DNA of 64,000 nt from Boswellia sacra. Taxonomy: Eukaryota > Streptophyta > Magnoliopsida > Sapindales > Burseraceae. Location: the NCBI GenBank assembly GCA_013180625.2, contig SNVD02009122.1, forward strand, positions 277,001 to 341,000, given 5' to 3'. Each line of letters starts with the position of its first letter. Position 1 is the first letter of the stretch. The notes below the pieces were generated by a model. The model did not search any database, was not told where the DNA came from, and saw only the letters and a program-made list of their open reading frames with translations. Shown here one piece after another: positions 57,915 to 64,000 of the stretch. A program made the position numbers and the translations under genes.

Positions 57915-60900
57915 CTGATAAATGATATATTGAAAATTCATGTTACACGCTTACCATCGTTACATAAAAGGTCCAATTAATTAATTAATCAATTAATGGC
58001 ACATGTACCCCATCTATGTCTTTTCAAAATTGAATGGCATTCGAGACAATTGCGAACTACCCATTACACTTGGTCAATGATTTAAACAAAATACTCGTTT
58101 GCTACGCAGGTAACAATCCTTCTCACATGTGAACAATACAAGACTAAGCAATTAGAAAACTTGGATAAACCAGCAAACTCTTTGCTAGCTACTTGCCATC
58201 GGTCAAGTGGGTAAATGACAATTTCTTCTATCAACGTTTTATAATGACATTTTTTAAGTTTAAGAAATGTATTGAAATCCTTTATCATTTTATTTTATCA
58301 TTACATGATAATAAAAAGGAAATTCGAAATTATCACTTTATAAAACTTTAAGATTGTAATATAAAATTTTAAGGGATGCTGATGTCATTTATCCATCAAA
58401 ATTAAAGACATAGTAAGCATTAAATAAAATTTGAAAAACAAATAAAAAAACTCTTAGATATATCTATAGTAAATAAAACTTATGAACAATAAAATCTCAT
58501 CCTACATGTATGATACACATGATAATATGACAAACTTGATTGATAAAAAACAAATAGAGAATGAGCATACCCAAAAAGAATTTTGTAAACAGTGTTATTT
58601 TGCATTAATAGAACACCCAAAAAAAAAAAAGAACCCAATTAATATTTGACATATATACTTTACCCTTCTTTATCTTGTAATTTGCAGATATGAGACCAAA
58701 TCAAGTAAGAACAATTAATAAAACACTTCAAATTGGGTGGAGTTCACATTAAGCCAATTCAAATAAAAATTAATTGATTTAACTTTACCTCTTACTTAAT
58801 TTGATGATGATATATTATAAAGACAATCATTAATGGGATGGAATTTAAGCTTGCTACAGTGGTCAACATTCATGAAACGCAATTATTAACCATATTTGGC
58901 TTCATCAAAAGCGATCTTAAGCATAATCAACAGCTCTTTTACTATAATGCATACTTTGCTTGGTGATAATCACACAAACGTATCTCTTACGATAGTGCTA
59001 TATATATGTATATAAAATATTTACAATTATTCTTATACAAGATAGATATATCCTATATATTATTATTATTATTATTGATATGTTTGTCGAAAAAATTTTA
59101 TTATGGTTTTGGGAGTCAATATCTTCAAAAGCCACCACTACTTATCGGGGTCTACTCTTGTTATGTTACTGTCTCCAAGTCTTCTGGGTCTGCTCAAATA
59201 TATAATAGAGAAGAAAATTCAAACCCTCTCTTTAATATGAAAGATTTCTCTACTTTGTTTAGGCAAGGGAGGCTTTAAAAGAAAATTCAACCACGTCCAC
59301 ATGCAAGCCATATCCTTGTTAGAATCGAAAGTTTGGTAAGAAGCATGAGCAGCCAATTTAAAGTCTCTTTTGTTTATTTATTAGAGCTTTATAACAGATG
59401 TAGATATACACGCGAGGTTGGAATTCACAGCTCTAATTTAACATATATACGTCCTTAACCCAAATCTCACCTTATTCTTTATTTTATACTAAGATGCAAA
59501 CAATAGTATTTAGCATTCTAAGCTAATAAAATTGATGTACCGCTATCATGTAATTGGTTTTTTCTAATGCAAATTTGTTCTCTGAGAGCTTTGGAATTAG
59601 TTGTCGCTGTTTTTATTTTCAAAATATAGTTTTCTGAACTTCTTTTCTCTGTAGGGTTTTCAAAATTTCATAATTAGACTGAAATGGGATTATGTGTATA
59701 CAAATAATAATGATAAAAAAGAGCTTAATTAATTTTCTCTTTTTCTTGATTAAGACAAATTTACCCCTTCAAGTAACAACGGCTACGCAGAAAAATAGTT
59801 TTCTATGTTGGCCACCCCCATGTAACCGTCTGAGAATTTGTTTTGACTGATATCTAAATCAATTTTAATTGCCTCGAGTCTATTAATTACTGATATGAAA
59901 TTGGTCAATCTGCATATGTTTATTAAGTTATTAATGTGATTTAACTAGCAATTCTTAGCATATCCCGCCAAGATCTGGAGTTAATTACTAGGAATATATT
60001 GAGATATGATTATAATTTTGTTGGCTTCGATATCATGCCTAACATCTGTTATCTGCAAATTAATCAGATTAAAAAAAATGCAATCAATCAGTAATATGCA
60101 GACACCATAAGGGAATTTTATTTGAAATATCTGTCTTCCCTTTTTTTTTTCTATTAATGAGAGATTGATTAAGATTTCGTTGAAAGTTATAGACAATTAC
60201 TCATCGATACATCATTAATTTACGAGTATAATATACATGCAAGACTAATTTGTATTATTCCAATTTTATCATCCCAAATGATATAAAATCCTGCGAAGTC
60301 ATCAACTCATTCATAAACATTAATTGTAATTCATGATATCCACGTAATAATTTTAAATGAAAATCGCATGCATCATTTAATTAATATTATAAATTTACAG
60401 TGTAATTTAATTTTTACTATTGATTTATTCCATTCAACAAGTAAACCAAACTTCCTAAATACAGCAACAATATGAAAAAGACTTCTTTTAATTACTTCTC
60501 TAATTTCTTTCTAAATTCCCATTTTCCTCTTCATCTTCAAATTAAGAATTTCCAAAGCATGTAATGAAATAACAAGTCAATTCATGTTGTTAGCTTAGTC
60601 AAAAGAGAAACAGTAACAACTCCCCAAACTAGGTTCTGCTGGACCTGATCATCACCAGTTGTTTCTCGCATATATAATATAATATTAATAATTGTTAAAT
60701 TATATTTATATATATAAAGACAGATATAAGGCCAGGCCACATAATCGCGCAACAAAACAAAAATAAAATCACAATCTGCTTCTTTAATATTAAAACCATT
60801 CACTCATAACACCAAAAGCAGTCCATACTAAACAAATTATATGAAGAAGAAACTGATGGAGTTAAGCTTAGATCAAATTAAAATTTAAATCACTAGTTTG

Positions 60901-60988
60901 TTGCAGAATGAGTCACAAAGCTTTCACTCAGATTACATGAAATATATATATATATATATATATATAATCATTGGCATTGCCCTACTTG

Positions 60989-62991
60989 TTAACAATGTTG
61001 TTTGTTATTAACAGCAACTGAACTCGCTTCGTTATTATTATTATTATTACTTGTTGTTTGGCCCAACAAGCTGCTGATGGATCGAGCTTTCACAGTTCCA
61101 AGCTTCATTCTTCTCTTCGTGTTCATCATCAATGGCTTCTGATCATCTTCATCGCCAATTCCATCGCCATCTTCGGCATCGTATTCCAGCTTCGTTTTGT
61201 GACTTTCGTGTTGAGTTGATGAGAATGAAGCAGTGTTGGACAATGGGCGATGATGATAATGATGATCTTCAGTCTCGTTCTTTTTAGTAGTTGGAGTAGT
61301 AGTGCTACCCAACGCGCGGCTACGAACGCTTGTCATACTTCTCAGCCTTCCTTTGCCCAAGTGATGCTCACAAAGAGAGTAACCCACGAGGGTTTGTTGG
61401 CAACATCTCCATCCTCGACCATTAACACGACTGCACCTCGATCCCTCCATAAGTGCACCACCTCTACCTCTCTTCTTTGCACCATTAGTAGCAGTAGAAG
61501 TAGTTGTTGTATTGTTATCGAAGCTTATATCTTTTGTTGTTTCTTTATTATCTTGATCTGCTTCATCAACATCGTTCATATTATTTTCTTCTTCTAAAGC
61601 AGAAAACCTTTTGTTCATCTTGGTCTTCATCTTCTTATCTTTCTCCATCACAGCAGCTTCGGCTTCATCGTTATTCGGAGCTTTTCTCTCAAAGCTTCCT
61701 CTTCTTTTCTTCAATGGAAACGCTTTCTCTCCCTCACACCACCTCCCAACAACTAAACATGCATTGCAAAATGCAAACCAAGCAGCAACAAAAACAACAA
61801 TAACTTTAACGATCAAACACCAACTATATATCACATTATATATTATTCATCGGATGATTATATAATATATTCTCTTATCTTAACCTTGATGTGAGGAACT
61901 AAATTGAGAATGCTTAACTCCACGATGACTTGCTTCTGCACCCAGGATGTTTTTCTTCCTAGAAACAAATCAAACCCGAAAGATCCACAACCACATAGAC
62001 AGAAATAAAAAATCATGAAATTGAAACAAAGAAAAAAAAACCAACAAAAAAATAAAAAATAAAAATTGAGTGCAAATAGAGTAAGAGCCAAGATTTAGAT
62101 TGTAGATGGGGACCATCATCACATGCTAACGTGCACCGCATGAGCATATAATTAGTTAGCCAATATAGTGAAAATAAAAAGACTTTCTACTAGATTAGAT
62201 TAGATGGGATGGATGAGAGGGTATGGTGGCTAGCCAAAGCTCATATAAAAACACCGAAAACAGTATTTTTCCACTTACAGTATATTTATATCTTTTTTGT
62301 TTTTTTTAATTTCTGTTGGGTAAAATCAGTTTTATGGGTCTCTTTCTTTTCACTTTTTTACTACAAGATTTCATGAGAGAAAGATAGATATATAGAAGAA
62401 GGAGATTATGGATTTAACTTTTTTTCTTTTTTGGTTTCCATCTTTCTTACCTGGTATCGTTACTTCTCTTCTGTCCCTCTTCCTCTTCTCTTCGCCCATA
62501 ATCTTCACCTTGCAACAAAACCTGTAATGAAATCAGAGCAAAGAAAACAAAGGATCCAAAAACAAAGACTTTGAATAATATATTTATTGCTGGTGGTGTA
62601 ATCTTTGTGGGTGCAAATTAATCATAAAAAGGAATCAACAAAAATGTTATCTTTAGACTACATTAAACACTAGTGCACTCTTGTGGACGAAAAAAAAAAC
62701 ACGAACCAAAACATCTCTCTTGTTCTGGGTTTGAGCTAGTCGAGCAGCAGCAGCAGCATCAGGAGGAGGAGAATCGAAGCTGTTCTTGTTGGCTCCGATC
62801 GGTTGATTTGGATGATCAGACGGCTGAGGAGGGAAGGTGAGAGTAGTAAGAGGTTGCTGGGTAAGATTCTGATGTGGGTCATGCTTGCAGCGAAGTTGCA
62901 CCACCGGAGACCGGTTGAAGTGGGGATCTGAGACAGGAACAGGTAAGAGAGATGAGAGAGGCAAAGGCACCTGCCTTTTCCTGATCCTCAT
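60989..62991 (-). CDS. WRC-domain protein (four exons)
   Basis: Exons on the minus strand: 62991-62707, 62521-62451, 61958-61885 and 61752-60989. All borders are GT/AG and the joined length is 1194 bases, 397 residues plus stop. The start MRIRKRQVPLPLSSLLPVP leads a basic, Pro-rich N-terminus. Exons 2-3 read GEDYGRREEEEG and ILGAEASHRGVKHSQ. The exon 3/4 join gives VVGRWCEGEKAFPLKKRRGSF with a bipartite-like basic patch. The WRC motif CSRVNGRGWRCCQQTL...CEHH fits C-x9-C-x10-C-x2-H exactly. No QLQ domain is present, so it is not a classical growth-regulating factor. Likely nuclear and DNA-binding. The exon 1 donor could also be a few bases further (CGT|GTTTTT), which keeps frame. Confidence 0.85.
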
Positions 62992-64000
62992 CGGTGCAAG
63001 CAAAGACAACACCACTACAGAAATAAAGATTTGATTGTTTGGAGAAGATTATGAAGATAGAAGAGGAGGATGATGATGAAGATGAAAGATGAAGTAATAA
63101 TAAGCCAAAAATCAATACAAAAACAAGGTCAGAATTTTGGAGAGAAAATAGAATAGAAAGGAAAGGAAAGGAAAGGAAATAAAGAAAGAGAAATAGAGTG
63201 CAAAACCCAAAACACAAAACACTACTACTATAACAACAATAACAGCATCAAGGCCACCCAAGAAATTAATAATAAAAAAGATTTTTTTTTTTTTTTTTTG
63301 GTTTTGTTTACATTCTCTCTCCAACTTTTATTTGTTGCACCACAGGAAGGAAGGAAGGAAAGAAAGAAAGGAAGGGAATTAGTAAGAAGAGGAGGACACA
63401 CGTGCGGAGAGGGGTGGGAGCTGTAGGGGGTGACGCGTGCGAGAGACCGGTGGAGGAGGTAACCGGTGGGGAAGAGAAAAGAATCATAAGAAGAAGTAGA
63501 CAGGGTACGGACGAGGAGTGCCAGGGTGGAATTGTAGTGAGTGTGAGAGAGAATACAAAATGATGGGAGTGGGTAGTTTTATCGTTTATACTTTTTAGAA
63601 GGAGATGAATGGGTCCTACTTTCCACCCCACACTTGCAACGACCCAGATGCCCTCTCTTTTTCTTCTCTTCTTTTTTATTTCAACTATAACATAAGTAGT
63701 TTGTTTATGAGATACGTTTACATTGGTAGCTAAGAAACTAACTTCAGTACACTCGGTACCACTAAAAATTAATCAAAAGGGATCTAAGTTTATTTAACTT
63801 CTAGCGCAATCTCAATTTTTCGTTCAGTTAGTACTTATGTAATAACTCAATTCTGGAATGTGTACAGTACACGTGTTAACAGTATACTGTTGAATTGAGC
63901 AATTGCATTTGCATGTACAACTACTATGTAGAAAACCTTCTCCACACCTCAGGTGTGTCTATGTAAATTTTCCTCTGTTTGCTTTCTACTTAATGAAAAT
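62992..64000 (-). promoter_or_regulatory. Leader and promoter side of the WRC gene
   Basis: 62992-63640 is purine-rich on the plus strand, hence pyrimidine-rich in the gene's sense, with GGAAA (63163-63180) and GGAA/GAAAG (63346-63375) microsatellites and a T tract (63282-63299). Such CT-rich sequence is usual in plant 5' leaders and core promoters. The transcription start cannot be placed. 63640-64000 shows nothing further. Confidence 0.45.

Larger units (their letters stand above)
54291..60988. other. AT-rich intergenic region
   Basis: No gene recognised in 6.7 kb. Contains a (TA)n run at 55132-55173, short TA/CA runs at ~57429-57455, a foldback element at 57662-57914 and a (TA)n run at ~60941-60965. 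Frames at 54446-54670 (-), 58082-58288 (-), 59006-59278 (+) and 60582-60803 (-) have no family signature. Confidence 0.6.

Noticed and set aside
59006..59278. 90-codon plus-strand frame with a hydrophobic N-terminal stretch
   Set aside because: Looks faintly like a small secreted peptide, but the hydrophobic part is coded by an ATT/TTA simple repeat and no family is recognisable.
63112..63631. Minus-strand frames upstream of the WRC gene
   Set aside because: Pyrimidine-rich leader composition; Ser/Pro/Leu/Phe runs only.
1..64000. CRISPR arrays, bacterial operons, riboswitches, phage or organellar insertions
   Set aside because: None seen. Introns, LTR elements and plant-specific families show nuclear plant DNA throughout.

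Overview
This is plant nuclear DNA, almost certainly from a eudicot: AT-rich, with spliceosomal introns, plant-specific families (DC1, WRC, LONELY GUY) and dense nested transposable elements of plant lineages (Sirevirus and Tork-like Ty1/copia, Athila-like Ty3/gypsy, a Mutator-like element carrying a Ulp1-type protease, hAT, a CACTA end, MITEs). The species cannot be named from the sequence. Only two genes look intact: a three-DC1-domain protein at 52874-54290 (+) and a WRC-domain protein at 60989-62991 (-). Nearly all other coding signal is decayed.

Layout. 1-9316: degenerate Sirevirus (5' LTR cut by the window edge, gag, pol, post-pol ORF, repeated purine tracts, 3' LTR). 9525-10130: relic DC1 pseudogene (-). 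12.1-19.3 kb: Mutator-like element with ~0.93-kb inverted repeats full of GTCGAG motifs, a truncated MURA-type transposase and a four-exon Ulp1-like protease; a foldback MITE containing a ~290-bp CA microsatellite sits at its right edge. 20748-23808: a second DC1 pseudogene (-), split by a GC-rich, three-unit palindromic element (21590-22962) with a target-site duplication. 24863-28859: solo-family copia element with matching 5-bp TSDs. 29.1-37.1 kb: Athila-like gypsy element A (-), with its 3' LTR, post-pol ORF and integrase. 37.1-46.0 kb: related gypsy element B (-). Between the end of its pol and its 3' LTR it holds an intronless LONELY GUY (LOG) cytokinin-enzyme pseudogene, itself cut in two by a 4.2-kb hAT transposon. 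46008 on: a CACTA terminus and leader-like sequence. 48.5-54.3 kb: three more DC1 copies, the last intact. 54.3-61 kb: AT-rich intergenic DNA with a MITE. 61-63.6 kb: WRC gene and its leader.

How it fits together: an ancestral tandem cluster of DC1 genes (five copies left) was expanded by waves of insertions. Element decay is dominated by nonsense changes explicable as C-to-T or G-to-A at Gln, Arg and Trp codons, as expected of methylated, silenced DNA. The most unusual item is the LOG sequence in the accessory-gene position of a gypsy element, which suggests host gene capture by an LTR retrotransposon.
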